DNA from: Crocinitomicaceae bacterium
Lineage (GTDB): Bacteria > Bacteroidota > Bacteroidia > Flavobacteriales_D > Crocinitomicaceae
Length of the DNA stretch: 52,748 nt
NCBI GenBank assembly: GCA_030830205.1
Contig: JAURNL010000062.1
Coordinates: 1 to 52,748 of the forward strand
Reading direction: 5' to 3'
This document shows, piece after piece, positions 9,069 through 19,561 of the stretch. The stretch's first letter is position 1; each line of letters opens with the position of its first letter. The notes below the pieces were generated by a model that had not been told where the DNA came from, made no database searches, and was given only the letters and a program-made list of their open reading frames with translations. Both the position numbers and the translations under genes were made by a program.

Positions 9069-12000
9069 ATGATCAGAAAACTCGTCATGGCACTTCTATG
9101 CAGCATAGGTGTCACGCAAGTCTATGGGCAAAGCATCAGCGGAACCGTATTAAACGAGCGCTCGGAGGCCATTCCCTATGTTAAAATCACCGTTAAAAGC
9201 AGCAAAAAACCTTTTTTAACTGACGGCAAAGGTCTTTTCCAAATTTCAGTTACTGACCCGCAAACCGAAGTGCTCATTTTCTCAGCAATGGGTTACCAAA
9301 AACTCGAAGTTCCTGTCCTAGGTAAAACCAATTTGACCGTTGTACTTCAGGAGCTTGTCCAGGACACTAAAGATGTTGTCGTTGTGGGTTATGGTACATC
9401 CAAAACCAAAGAGCTCACGGGCGCTACGTCAAAAGTAAAGGGAGAAGACATCGAAAAGATGAACATGACTCGTATGGACCAGGCACTTCAAGGCCAGGTA
9501 TCTGGAGTAACTATTTCGAGCAACTCTGGGTCGCCAGGTGGTTCTTCTAACATTCGAATCCGCGGATTGTCAACTTTTGGAGACAATGATCCTTTGATTC
9601 TTGTTGACGGCGTCGTATATGACTCAGAAGGGCTCAATGCTCTCAACCCATCTGATATTAAATCCATCAACGTGTTAAAGGATGCAACAGCAGGTATTTA
9701 CGGTGTTCGTGCGGCTAACGGAGTTATCATTGTTGAAACAAAAAACGGTGCAATCAATCGCAAACCAAGCATAGAATACAACGGGTACTATGGTGTTCAA
9801 CAAACCGCTAGAAAATTAGATTTATTAACCGCTGAAGAATATGCTGTCATCAAAAATGAAGCTTTCGCTTTTGGAGGTCAAGCAATGCCCTTTTCCAACA
9901 CCAATCTAGGAACTGGAACAAATTGGCAAGATTCAGTTTTTAGCTCAGCACCGGTGCAAAGCCACAACCTTTCACTTAATGGCGGAACGCTAAACACGCG
10001 TTACTCAATTGGCTTAGGATACTTTAACCAAGACGGTATTGTAGGTGCCGACAAAGCCAACTTTGGCCGTTACAATGCGAGAATGAACTTCAGTACCGAT
10101 ATGTCTGAAAAGTTAAAATTAAATTCAGTGCTTTTATTCTCCTCGGACATGCGTAGCACGCTTCCTGAGAATGGAATTGGCTCTGTGCTATATAACACAA
10201 TTAATGCGTTCCCGAACGAACCAATTTACAGCAGCCCAGGCACATTCTCATACATGGAAGAGGTGAGCGACATTATCAATCCCATTGCACAAATGATGAA
10301 CCAATATAACTGGAGCACTGCAAATAAATTTGTTGGTAAAGAAGAGTTTATCTATGAGTTCAATGAAAACCTTTCTTTCACCAATCGTTTCAACTATAAT
10401 TATGCCAACGTAGATAGCAAAGTGTTTTCTCCGCTTGTGTGGTACGGAGATGGCAAATACGCCAATACTGCTGCTGATGCTAGCTTAGCCTCCCCTCAGG
10501 TAGAAATTGCTGACAGTATTTTCATCACTAGAGGCGCTGCTGTTTATGAAGAGCGTTCAACTTTTCTCGATCTTACCTACGAGAGCTTTCTGAACTATGA
10601 AAAGATTTGGAATGAAATACATAAAGTTAAGGGGACTTTAGGTGCTTCTGTATTTGAGCGCAAAGGACAATCCTTAAACGGTGTTGCATTTGGTATTCCT
10701 AACAACTCATTAGATTACGCAGATATCTCTGCCAACACAGCACAAGGAGGCTACCTCAACAATGTAAACTCATGGGAATTCAAAGAGCGTTTGCTATCTG
10801 CTTTCTTGCGTGCTGAATATGCTTACAAAGAAAAGTATCTTGTTTCGGGAATTCTTCGCAGAGACGGCTCAAGCAAATTTGGACCAAACAGTCGTTGGGG
10901 TCTTTTCCCAACAATTTCAGGTGGATGGCTCATTTCAGACGAGTCTTTCTTTAAGTCTGAAAGTATAGATTTCTTAAAACTACGCATGAGTTATGGGGTT
11001 TCTGGCAACGACCAAATTCCAAACTTTGCCTACCGTGCTTTGCTCAACGGAGAAGGAGTTTATGTTTTTGATGACTTAATCACACAGGGTGTGGCAATTG
11101 GCCGCCCGGCAAACCCAGACCTCAAATGGGAAACAACAAGACAATTCAACGTCGGTGTTGACCTTACTTGGTTAAAGGTGCTCAACTTTACCACTAACTA
11201 CTTCATTAAAAACACCAATGATTTACTTTTCCAACCTGATGTATCTGCACTATTAGGGTCTTATGGCCCGGGAGGCTATCCTCCAATCATCAATGCAGGA
11301 GACGTTTCAAATAAAGGTTGGGAATTTGAAGTGGCTTACCAATCAGATCGCAAAAACATCTTGCAAACCAACCTTAATTTCAACTTTACCACCATTAACA
11401 ACAAAGTAGTCAGTGTGCCGGAAGGCGTTCAGTATATTCCTGGTGCAAGTTTCAGTGTGGGTGGTGATGTAGCAACGCGCTTCCAAGAAGGATATGAAAT
11501 TGGCTACTTCTTTGGTTACCAAACAGCTGGAATATTCCAAACACAAGAAGAAATTGACAACGCTACTGTCGTTCAAGAAGGAGCGCAACCAGGAGATCTA
11601 ATTTTTGTGGATCAAGATGGGGATGGAAAAATTAATTTCTCAGATGACTCAGACAAAACCTATTTGGGTTCTGCCATTCCGGACTTTACAATGGGATTTG
11701 GATTTAGTTTTAAAGCACATGGTTTTGATCTATCTGGAAATGTCTATGCTGCTCTTGGTCAAGAAATTATTCGTAATTACGAACGTCAACAGCCTTACGC
11801 AAACCAATTGGCATATGTAATAGACCGATGGACAGGCCCAGGGTCAACTAACGAGCATCCGCGCCTTACGACCGGAGCAACTAACAATAACCTTTTCTCA
11901 GACTACTTTGTTGAAGATGGTTCTTTTGTTCGCCTTCGTAATCTCCAATTTGGTTATACATTACCAGGCACGCTTTTGCGTAAAATAAATGTAGAGTCAC

Positions 12001-12158
12001 TGCGTATATACGTAGCGGCAAATAACCTCATTACCCTCACCCGATATATGGGCTTTGACCCAGACCTAAGTTCCTCAAGTGTACTTTCTGCGGGTGTAGA
12101 TTATGGCATGTATCCACAGGCGCGTTCTGTAATGAGCGGCATTCAAATCAAATTTTAA
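9069..12158 (+). CDS. SusC/RagA-family TonB-linked outer membrane protein
   Basis: Signal peptide, CarboxypepD-reg-like domain, plug motifs VVVGYGTSKTKELTGATSKV and IRIRGLSTFGDNDPLILVDGV; C-terminal beta strand ending in F. Confidence 0.96.
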   Translation: MIRKLVMALLCSIGVTQVYGQSISGTVLNERSEAIPYVKITVKSSKKPFLTDGKGLFQISVTDPQTEVLIFSAMGYQKLEVPVLGKTNLTVVLQELVQDTKDVVVVGYGTSKTKELTGATSKVKGEDIEKMNMTRMDQALQGQVSGVTISSNSGSPGGSSNIRIRGLSTFGDNDPLILVDGVVYDSEGLNALNPSDIKSINVLKDATAGIYGVRAANGVIIVETKNGAINRKPSIEYNGYYGVQQTARKLDLLTAEEYAVIKNEAFAFGGQAMPFSNTNLGTGTNWQDSVFSSAPVQSHNLSLNGGTLNTRYSIGLGYFNQDGIVGADKANFGRYNARMNFSTDMSEKLKLNSVLLFSSDMRSTLPENGIGSVLYNTINAFPNEPIYSSPGTFSYMEEVSDIINPIAQMMNQYNWSTANKFVGKEEFIYEFNENLSFTNRFNYNYANVDSKVFSPLVWYGDGKYANTAADASLASPQVEIADSIFITRGAAVYEERSTFLDLTYESFLNYEKIWNEIHKVKGTLGASVFERKGQSLNGVAFGIPNNSLDYADISANTAQGGYLNNVNSWEFKERLLSAFLRAEYAYKEKYLVSGILRRDGSSKFGPNSRWGLFPTISGGWLISDESFFKSESIDFLKLRMSYGVSGNDQIPNFAYRALLNGEGVYVFDDLITQGVAIGRPANPDLKWETTRQFNVGVDLTWLKVLNFTTNYFIKNTNDLLFQPDVSALLGSYGPGGYPPIINAGDVSNKGWEFEVAYQSDRKNILQTNLNFNFTTINNKVVSVPEGVQYIPGASFSVGGDVATRFQEGYEIGYFFGYQTAGIFQTQEEIDNATVVQEGAQPGDLIFVDQDGDGKINFSDDSDKTYLGSAIPDFTMGFGFSFKAHGFDLSGNVYAALGQEIIRNYERQQPYANQLAYVIDRWTGPGSTNEHPRLTTGATNNNLFSDYFVEDGSFVRLRNLQFGYTLPGTLLRKINVESLRIYVAANNLITLTRYMGFDPDLSSSSVLSAGVDYGMYPQARSVMSGIQIKF

Positions 12159-12169
12159 GTATTCAAGTC

Positions 12170-13630
12170 ATGAAAAAACTCATCTACATACTTTTGGCAT
12201 TTGTAACGATAGTTACCTTGCCTTCCTGCGAAAAATTCTTATCCGTAGACCCTCCGTACGCTCAAGATGCAGAGAATTTCTTCCAAACACCTGAAGACTT
12301 CGATCGTGCACTTACCGGAGCTTACGACCTCCTTCAAGGATCGTTTCTTTCACTTTGGATTGGTGAAATAGCTTCTGACAACGCAATTGCTGGTGGCGAG
12401 AGTGTAAACGACAGCAAAGGACTCCACGATATCGATAACATGACACATGGTGGTGTGAATGTAGAATTGCGCAGTGTATTACGCTGGAACTACACAGGAA
12501 TTACCCGCGCAAACTATATAATGGAACATCAAGACAACATTGATTTTCCTGGAAAAGCACACATTATTGCTGAAGCCAAATTTTTACGTGCCTATTACTA
12601 TTTTGAGCTTGTTAAATTCTTTGGTGATGTTCCTCTAATCCTAGACAAAAGAATCGGTATAGAGGAAGCGCGAAGTATTCCTAGATCTCCCAAAAGTGAG
12701 GTTTATGCCCAAATCGAGGCTGATTTAATTGCCGCTTCCGCTGTGCTCAACCCTGTTGCGAGCCAAAAAGGGCGCGCAACAAAGGGCGCTGCTAAATCAT
12801 TACTTGGTAAGGTTTACCTCTACCAAAATAAATACACTGAAGCAGCAGAAATTCTTGAAGAAGTCATTGCTTCTGGCCAATACAGCTTATATCAAGATTA
12901 CAGTACTTTATTTAGTGTCGCAGCAGAAGGTAATCCCGAAACTGTATTTGACATTGAATATACTGGACTCGAGGGAGGTAGTTATGGCTGTCTAATTTGC
13001 CTAGAAGGAAACGCCGCTGTCGGATTTCAAGGGATCCGTCAGTACAACGGTCCTGTTTATGGAGACGGCAACTCGTACAACTTGCCTACCCCAGAACTTT
13101 ATGCTGCTTTTTCGCCAATAGATTCGCGTAGAGAAGCAACTGTACTAGACATCGAGGCGTTTATCGCAGCACAACCAAATGCCGCATCAATTACATACGC
13201 AATTGGCGCAGGGGGGCATACTGGTTACTACAATAATAAATACATTAAGCGTCAAGGAGAAATAGGGTTACCTGATAACGACCTCACAAGCCCTGTAAAT
13301 TACCGCGTTATTCGATATGCTGATGTACTCCTCATGGCCGCAGAAGCCAATTACCAAATTGGCAATCCTACGCGTGCAACTCAATTGGTGAATCAAATTC
13401 GTCAGCGCGCTGGCATACCTGGAGCATCTGTAAACAGCGTAGAAAAGGTTTACCTTGAGCGTCGTTTGGAACTTTCAGGTGAAGGCCATCGCTTCTTTGA
13501 TCTCGTTCGCACGGGTCAAGCCGCACAATTTATCCCTGGATTTGTTACAGGTAAACACGAATTGTTCCCAATACCACAAGTAGAAATAGACCTCGCTGGT
13601 GGTAATTGGACACAAAACCCTGGTTATTAA
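12170..13630 (+). CDS. SusD/RagB-family nutrient-binding lipoprotein
   Basis: Lipobox LPSCEKFLSVDPP; ADVLLMAAEANYQIG; LERRLELSGEGHRFFDLVRTGQA; C-terminal NPGY. Confidence 0.96.
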   Translation: MKKLIYILLAFVTIVTLPSCEKFLSVDPPYAQDAENFFQTPEDFDRALTGAYDLLQGSFLSLWIGEIASDNAIAGGESVNDSKGLHDIDNMTHGGVNVELRSVLRWNYTGITRANYIMEHQDNIDFPGKAHIIAEAKFLRAYYYFELVKFFGDVPLILDKRIGIEEARSIPRSPKSEVYAQIEADLIAASAVLNPVASQKGRATKGAAKSLLGKVYLYQNKYTEAAEILEEVIASGQYSLYQDYSTLFSVAAEGNPETVFDIEYTGLEGGSYGCLICLEGNAAVGFQGIRQYNGPVYGDGNSYNLPTPELYAAFSPIDSRREATVLDIEAFIAAQPNAASITYAIGAGGHTGYYNNKYIKRQGEIGLPDNDLTSPVNYRVIRYADVLLMAAEANYQIGNPTRATQLVNQIRQRAGIPGASVNSVEKVYLERRLELSGEGHRFFDLVRTGQAAQFIPGFVTGKHELFPIPQVEIDLAGGNWTQNPGY

Positions 13631-13648
13631 TTTTTAAGCATTTATATC

Positions 13649-14500
13649 ATGAAAACATTATTGCTTAGCATACTCAGTATAGGACTTGCACTCGTTGCAT
13701 GCCAGAAATACGAACCCACACTCGGGCCGGCGCCTTCAGATGCTGATGCTCAATTTACAATGGCTCCATCTGCATCCAATGCAAATATTATTGAACTCAG
13801 TGCCTCAAATCCTAACATTCAGTGCGTATGGGACTTTGGCAACGGAACCAAAGCACAAGGAGCAAATGTAACTGCAACTTATCCTTATGCAGGAACGTAC
13901 ACAATCAAATTGACGGTTTTCGCCAAAGGTGGTAGTAAAAGTTCAAGCCAAGAAGTAACCATAGCTAATGACGACTTTGGTTTGCTTAACAATCCTTATT
14001 ACACTATACTTACAGGCGGTATCAACGGGCCGGGCTACAAAATTTGGGTGGTTGATTCAGCTGCCTCAGGTCATATGGGTGTTGGTCCTGATCCAGAAAG
14101 CGCACTTGGTGCTACACCAGAATGGTGGGCTGCCGGTCCAAATGAAAAGCCTGGATGCGGTCTCTATGACGACCAATATGTTTTTCATTTAAATGCCTTT
14201 AAATTTGATATGATAACAAATGGTGAGGTTTATCTGCATAATTCCCTAGCAGCAAGCTTCCCAGGTTCTTATCAGAACTTAGGCGATTTTTCTGCCCCTT
14301 TTGATGACCAAATGAATGAAAATTGGTTGCTTACAGAAGGAGAAGAAACAACAATCACCATATCTGGAAATGCGTTTCTTGGATTTTATACTGGGCCTAG
14401 AGTTTATAGAATTTTATCAGCTACTGATTCTACTCTACACCTTCAATACGGTCATCACGAAGGTGGTCTCAAATGGTATCTTAAATTAAAGACCCTTTAA
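13649..14500 (+). CDS. PKD-domain surface lipoprotein (SusE-position glycan-binding candidate)
   Basis: Lipobox LVACQKYEP; PKD motif CVWDFGNGTKAQGANVTATYPYAGTYTIKLTV. Confidence 0.8.
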   Translation: MKTLLLSILSIGLALVACQKYEPTLGPAPSDADAQFTMAPSASNANIIELSASNPNIQCVWDFGNGTKAQGANVTATYPYAGTYTIKLTVFAKGGSKSSSQEVTIANDDFGLLNNPYYTILTGGINGPGYKIWVVDSAASGHMGVGPDPESALGATPEWWAAGPNEKPGCGLYDDQYVFHLNAFKFDMITNGEVYLHNSLAASFPGSYQNLGDFSAPFDDQMNENWLLTEGEETTITISGNAFLGFYTGPRVYRILSATDSTLHLQYGHHEGGLKWYLKLKTL

Positions 14501-14509
14501 TCTTTACTC

Positions 14510-15595
14510 ATGAAAATCATGACCTTTCTTTTACTTAGTATGGCTCTTTTGGCTTGTAAACCAAACGAACCAAAACCAGCTGGTAAACCCAGTAATCTAA
14601 CAACACAACTAACCATAACAAATGGAGAGGTTCATGTTTATGCAACGGCAGACAGCGCTAACTTTTATACAGTTACGTTCTATGACGATAATGACTCTAC
14701 TACTGTTGAAACACAAGATGGAGAGGCAACACATATTTTCAACACCTCTGGCACATATAAAATTAGAACTAGAGCACACACCATTCAAACGAGCTTCATC
14801 GAAAAAACTGAAGAAGTGTTAATTGAAATTAGCACTGGAAATACAGGTGCGCCTACTTCAGGATACATCAGCCCCCTAACTTATCCAAATTACACCCTTG
14901 TTTGGCAAGACGAATTCAACGGAGCAAGCTTGTCTTCTGACTGGACCTATGATTTAGGTACCGGAAGCTGGGGTTGGGGCAATAATGAATTGCAATATTA
15001 CAAACAAGATAATGCTGTAGTCTCTGACGGGATTCTAACAATCACTGCTAAAAACGAAAACTTCAACACTTCCAACTACACCTCAGGTCGTATCAAAACA
15101 CAAGGCATTAAATCTTGGAAATACGGCCGCATAGATGTGCGTGCAGCGCTCCCATACGGACAAGGTATCTGGCCTGCAATTTGGATGTTAGGAGACAATA
15201 TCACCTCCGCTGGCTGGCCTGCATGTGGTGAAATTGATATTATGGAACTAATAGGTGGTGATGGGGCTAATGACAGAACCGTTCACGGAACTGTTCACTG
15301 GAGTAATGCTGGCGCACATGCACAATATGGTGGTAGCAAGTCACTAACGTCGGGCAAATTTGCAGATAACTTCCACGTATTCTCTATTACTTGGGATGCA
15401 AATTCTATACATTGGTTGCTTGATGATGTAGAATATCATTCCATTGATACTAGCCCCGCAGAAATGAGTGAGTTTCGCGAGAAATTCTTCATCATTATGA
15501 ATGTTGCCGTGGGCGGAAATTGGCCTGGATCGCCAAATGCAAGCACGATTTTTCCACAAAAAATGTATGTAGATTACGTTCGCGTATTTCAATAA
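14510..15595 (+). CDS. GH16 family beta-glucanase (laminarinase-like) lipoprotein
   Basis: Lipobox ALLACKP; GH16 catalytic motif GEIDIMELIG; YTLVWQDEFNG; WPAIWMLG. Confidence 0.93.
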   Translation: MKIMTFLLLSMALLACKPNEPKPAGKPSNLTTQLTITNGEVHVYATADSANFYTVTFYDDNDSTTVETQDGEATHIFNTSGTYKIRTRAHTIQTSFIEKTEEVLIEISTGNTGAPTSGYISPLTYPNYTLVWQDEFNGASLSSDWTYDLGTGSWGWGNNELQYYKQDNAVVSDGILTITAKNENFNTSNYTSGRIKTQGIKSWKYGRIDVRAALPYGQGIWPAIWMLGDNITSAGWPACGEIDIMELIGGDGANDRTVHGTVHWSNAGAHAQYGGSKSLTSGKFADNFHVFSITWDANSIHWLLDDVEYHSIDTSPAEMSEFREKFFIIMNVAVGGNWPGSPNASTIFPQKMYVDYVRVFQ

Positions 15596-15604
15596 TTCAT
15601 CCTT

Positions 15605-17911
15605 ATGTTGAAAACTGTTATTTATAGCGGCTTCATCGCTATAGCTCTACTTTCCTTAAGCGGAAATGAGAAGCCTTATTTTTCTAATCCTACTGCCCAA
15701 GAGATAGAAACGCTCATCGATCAGATGAGCATAGAAGAAAAAGTTGGGCAAACCTGTCAGATTACTTTAGATGCTATCCATCAAACTGACAACAAAGGTC
15801 AGGCATTGATTCCTGAAAGAATCGACCAAGCTAAACTCAAAGAAGCATTGGAAGAATATCACGTGGGATCAATCCTCAATGTGGGCTGGCATACCTTAAG
15901 CCTTGATGAGTGGAAATCTGTCATGACCGATATCCATGCGCCTTACCTAAAAAAAGAACAGAATATTCCAATTCTTTACGGAATCGATGCAATTCATGGT
16001 GTCAACTATACAATTGGCGGTACACTTTTCCCACAAGAAATCGGTCTGGCTGCAACTTGGAACACTGAACTTGCACGTCAAATGGGAGAAGTTACGGCTT
16101 ATGAATGTAGGGCCTCTGGTATTCCATGGAATTTTTCACCCGTATTAGATTTGGGGCGTCAGCCACTTTGGTCTCGCCATTTTGAAACACTTGGCGAAGA
16201 CCCTGTCTTAGGAACTCAGATGGGCCTTGCTCTTGTTGAAGGATATCAGGGGTCGGGTCAAACCGTGGACCAGTTTCACGCGGCGGCTTGTCTCAAGCAT
16301 TTCGTTGGATATAGCGCAAGTTTCTCTGGACGCGACAGAACACCTGCATTTATACCAGAAAAATATATGCAAGAGTTGTATTTACCTGCGTTTAAAGCAG
16401 CTGTTGAAAAAGGGGCGCTTACCCTGATGATTAATTCAGGAGTTGTAAATGGAATACCAGGACATGCCAACTATAAACTTTTAACTCAAACATTAAAAAA
16501 AGATTGGGCATTCAAAGGCTTTGTGGTATCAGACTGGGAAGACTTCATTATGTTACATACCGTTCACCGCACCGCACCTTCATTAGCTGATGCAGCTATT
16601 CAAGCGTTCAACGCTGGTGTGGATATGAGCATGGTCCCATCTAACCCCCAATACAAAACCTACTGTAAGGACATGATTCAAGCGGTCAAGTCTGGTAAAA
16701 TATCAATGGAGCGATTAAACGATGCTGTTCGTCGTATTCTGTATGTAAAAAATCAACTCGGCTTGTTTACCAATCCATTACCAGCATTTGATCAGTACCC
16801 TTTATTTGGTAGTAGTAAATTTAAAGCCATGGCTAAACAAGCCGCTTTAGAATCTATTACACTCCTTAAAAACGAAAGCAATCTGCTGCCATTAAGCGGA
16901 CAACAACGTATTTTGGTGGCAGGGCCTGGTGCCGCAAGTTTAAACATGCTCAATGGTGCTTGGACGCACACTTGGCAAGGGCTTGATACTAGTTTTAATA
17001 CAAAAGGGGTTTTGAATATTTATCAGTCAGTCAGACAACAATTCCCTTCTTCTCAAATTTCACTACAGCAAGGTGTTGAGCTGTACTTAGAGAATGATTT
17101 TGAAGCTTCACGATACAAAGACTTGAACGCTTATAAAAAGGCACTTAAAAAGAATGATGTCGTCATGCTCTGTTTGGGTGAACTTCCTTCTACTGAAAAA
17201 CCTGGAGATATCCGAAGCCTTCAACTAGACGACAAACAAAAAGAGTTGGTTCGCTTAGCCAAAGCCGCTGGTAAAAAAGTCATCTTAGTTTTATTAGAAG
17301 CTAGACCTCGCATCATCAACGACATCGAGCCTTTATGTGATGCCATCATCCAAGCCTACTTACCAGGAGATCATGGTGGAGCAGCACTTGCAGAGCTTAT
17401 CACTGGAAAAGCTGATTTTACAGGTCGCCTGCCATACACCTACCCGCGCTACGACGGCGTCATAGAATTCTACGACCACCCACGCAGCGTTGACCGCTCT
17501 AAGTCTGGTGATTTCAAGGCCTATAATCCACAATGGGACTTCGGTTTTGGTCTCTCCTACAATACTGGAAAAGTGAAAAATATGCGCTTTGTCAACAAAG
17601 ATGAGCAAAAAGGCACCTTTTCTATTGAGGTCAATGTAAGCAATGAGGGTCAAAAACCTATCCTCATGGTAGTGCCCATTTACATTAGCGATTTATATGC
17701 CAGCACCACTCCAGAAAACAAACGTCTGATCGATTTTCAAAAAGTATCCATTCTCCCTGGAGAAAACAAAACCTTAGCATTTAGTTTTGATGCAAATGCC
17801 CTCAAACGCGTTAGTGCCGATGGCCAATGGCGAGCGGAAAAGGGAACTTTCGAAATTAGGTGTGCAGAAGAAATGCTCAATTATGAACTTTTTAACGACT
17901 TATTGTTTTAA
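15605..17911 (+). CDS. GH3 family beta-glucosidase
   Basis: FSPVLDLGRQPLWSRHFETLGEDP, ACLKHFVGYSASFSGRDR, nucleophile region GFVVSDWEDF, C-terminal Fn3-like domain. Confidence 0.93.
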   Translation: MLKTVIYSGFIAIALLSLSGNEKPYFSNPTAQEIETLIDQMSIEEKVGQTCQITLDAIHQTDNKGQALIPERIDQAKLKEALEEYHVGSILNVGWHTLSLDEWKSVMTDIHAPYLKKEQNIPILYGIDAIHGVNYTIGGTLFPQEIGLAATWNTELARQMGEVTAYECRASGIPWNFSPVLDLGRQPLWSRHFETLGEDPVLGTQMGLALVEGYQGSGQTVDQFHAAACLKHFVGYSASFSGRDRTPAFIPEKYMQELYLPAFKAAVEKGALTLMINSGVVNGIPGHANYKLLTQTLKKDWAFKGFVVSDWEDFIMLHTVHRTAPSLADAAIQAFNAGVDMSMVPSNPQYKTYCKDMIQAVKSGKISMERLNDAVRRILYVKNQLGLFTNPLPAFDQYPLFGSSKFKAMAKQAALESITLLKNESNLLPLSGQQRILVAGPGAASLNMLNGAWTHTWQGLDTSFNTKGVLNIYQSVRQQFPSSQISLQQGVELYLENDFEASRYKDLNAYKKALKKNDVVMLCLGELPSTEKPGDIRSLQLDDKQKELVRLAKAAGKKVILVLLEARPRIINDIEPLCDAIIQAYLPGDHGGAALAELITGKADFTGRLPYTYPRYDGVIEFYDHPRSVDRSKSGDFKAYNPQWDFGFGLSYNTGKVKNMRFVNKDEQKGTFSIEVNVSNEGQKPILMVVPIYISDLYASTTPENKRLIDFQKVSILPGENKTLAFSFDANALKRVSADGQWRAEKGTFEIRCAEEMLNYELFNDLLF

Positions 17912-17946
17912 TAGATAATTGATACAAAAAATGAGCAATTTTTTGC

Positions 17947-17967
17947 TTATTGTATTTTTTACTATAT
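17947..17967 (+). promoter_or_regulatory. 21-bp operator candidate (site 3)
   Basis: TTATTGTATTTTTTACTATAT: first 16 nt identical to site 1 (19/21 overall); overlaps TATATTTA at 17963-17970, also seen upstream of susC. Confidence 0.55.
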
Positions 17968-18017
17968 TTAACCCGTTCTTTAAATTTTGAACACTAAAAC
18001 CTCTAAAAATTAACAAC

Positions 18018-19475
18018 ATGAAAAAACTGTACTTTTTACTTTTTGCTCCAATCTTGAGTTTTTCTGCTCAGATTGAGGGTACTTGGAAATTAGCACCTCA
18101 AGCGGCTGCGCTCGGCGTAGGACCATCTGGTCCAGGCGACATGAGCTGGTGGGCAAACGGTGCTGGAGATGTAACTACTCGCGCTTGTTTATTTGATGAT
18201 TCTATCAAATTTGAAGCGAATGGTACCATGACTCACTACATGGATGGTTCTACTTGGTTAGAAGCTTGGCAAGGTGCACCTGAAGGATGTGGTACTCCAA
18301 TCGCTCCTCACGTAGGTGGTGCTGCAACTTACTCTTATGATGCTGCTGCAGGTACGCTTACTGTAAACGGATTAGGGGCACATATCGGCCTATCTAAAGT
18401 AATTAATGGTGCTGAAATCGCAAGCCCTGCTGCTGCTGCAAGTTCTATTACTTACAACGTTGCTATTTCAAACGGTGGTAACACACTTACCGCAGATATC
18501 AACTTCGGTCCAGGATGGTGGCGTTTTGTATACGAGCGCACAACTCCACTTGCTGTTCAAGACTACAACGTTACTTTCCGCGTTGACATGTCTCAATACA
18601 CAGGTTCATTGACAGGTGGTGTATTCGTAAACGGTACATTCAACGGTTGGTGTGGTACTTGTAACCCAATGACAGACATGGGTAACGGTATGTGGGAAGT
18701 AACTCTACCACTTGCTCCAGGTGCTATTGAATATAAATTCACTATCGACGGATGGAACGCTCAAGAAGAATTTGATGGAACAGAGCCATGTATTGACCCT
18801 GTAAATGACGGATTCAACAACCGTTACCACGTTGTTGCTGGTGATATTACTTTGCCTAATGTATGTTTTGCAAGCTGTGATATCTGTACAAACGATGTTA
18901 CATTCTCTGTTGACATGAATGATTACATTGCTGGTGGTGGCTCTACTGCTGCTGGTGTATTCTTAAATGGTACTTTCAACGGTTGGTGTGGTACTTGTAC
19001 CCCAATGACTGACGCGAATGCAGACAACGTATGGGATGTGACTGTTCCACTTGGACTTGGCGCAATCGAATACAAATTCACTGTTGATGGTTGGAATGAC
19101 CAAGAGAACTTTGTTGGCGGCGAGTCATGTACTGTAACAAACGGAGGCTTTACTAACCGTTCTTATACTGTTGCTGGTGCTGCTACTATTGGTGAAGTAT
19201 GTTGGGAAAGTTGTGAAGACTGTACTACAGGAATCAATGAAGCTACTTCAGCTGTTGCCATCTACCCTAACCCAGTTAACAGCATTATGACTGTTAAAGC
19301 AACTGAGGCTATGCAACAAATTCGTATCGTTGATCTTACAGGTAAAGTAGTTGCTACACATGTTGGCAATGGCCTTACTCAAGAAATCAGCGTAGACGAC
19401 CTCAAAGCAGGTATCTATACAATCCAAGTTGTTACAAATGCTGGTTTAAGCAGCAAGCAATTTGTGAAAAAATAA
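18018..19475 (+). CDS. Secreted T9SS-sorted protein with N-terminal beta-rich domain and two tandem CBM-like repeats
   Basis: Signal peptide; two repeats containing VFVNGTFNGWCGTCNPMTD / VFLNGTFNGWCGTCTPMTD; C-terminal INEATSAVAIYPNPVNSIMTVKA...LKAGIYTIQVVTNAGLSSKQFVKK is a type A T9SS sorting domain. Confidence 0.9.
   Translation: MKKLYFLLFAPILSFSAQIEGTWKLAPQAAALGVGPSGPGDMSWWANGAGDVTTRACLFDDSIKFEANGTMTHYMDGSTWLEAWQGAPEGCGTPIAPHVGGAATYSYDAAAGTLTVNGLGAHIGLSKVINGAEIASPAAAASSITYNVAISNGGNTLTADINFGPGWWRFVYERTTPLAVQDYNVTFRVDMSQYTGSLTGGVFVNGTFNGWCGTCNPMTDMGNGMWEVTLPLAPGAIEYKFTIDGWNAQEEFDGTEPCIDPVNDGFNNRYHVVAGDITLPNVCFASCDICTNDVTFSVDMNDYIAGGGSTAAGVFLNGTFNGWCGTCTPMTDANADNVWDVTVPLGLGAIEYKFTVDGWNDQENFVGGESCTVTNGGFTNRSYTVAGAATIGEVCWESCEDCTTGINEATSAVAIYPNPVNSIMTVKATEAMQQIRIVDLTGKVVATHVGNGLTQEISVDDLKAGIYTIQVVTNAGLSSKQFVKK
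18574..19200 (+). repeat. Tandem coding repeat of about 0.3 kb (two CBM-like modules)
   Basis: VTFRVDMSQY...IEYKFTIDGWN...C and VTFSVDMNDY...IEYKFTVDGWN...C are clear homologous copies. Confidence 0.8.
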
Positions 19476-19490
19476 GAAGTTGATTGATGA

Positions 19491-19525
19491 AAAGGAGGGG
19501 CTTTCGAAAGAGGCCCCTTTTTTGT
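19491..19525 (+). terminator. Rho-independent terminator after the T9SS/CBM gene
   Basis: AGGGGC-TTTCGAAAGAG-GCCCCT followed by TTTTT. Confidence 0.75.
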
Positions 19526-19549
19526 TGCCTTATATCGACGTTCTATGCG

Positions 19550-19557
19550 TATTTTTG
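19550..19557 (+). promoter_or_regulatory. -7 box TATTTTTG, 4 nt before the ATG at 19562
   Basis: TAnnTTTG match. Confidence 0.55.
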
Positions 19558-19561
19558 CAAC

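Noticed and set aside
15860-15865. CACGTG core in the GH3 gene as a third parS
   Set aside because: The flanks (AATAT-CACGTG-GGATC) do not match the TGTTT/AAACA arms; only the 6-bp core is present.
17899-17915. TTATTGTTTTAATAG at the end of the GH3 gene as an extra operator
   Set aside because: Only the left half-site is present, no ACAATAA-type right arm, and it lies in the coding end.
19484-19561. N-terminal extension of the 19562 gene (MMKRRGFRKRPLFCCLISTFYAYFCN)
   Set aside because: It runs through a clear terminator hairpin (AGGGGC...GCCCCTTTTTT) and a TATTTTTG promoter box immediately before ATG 19562; not coding.
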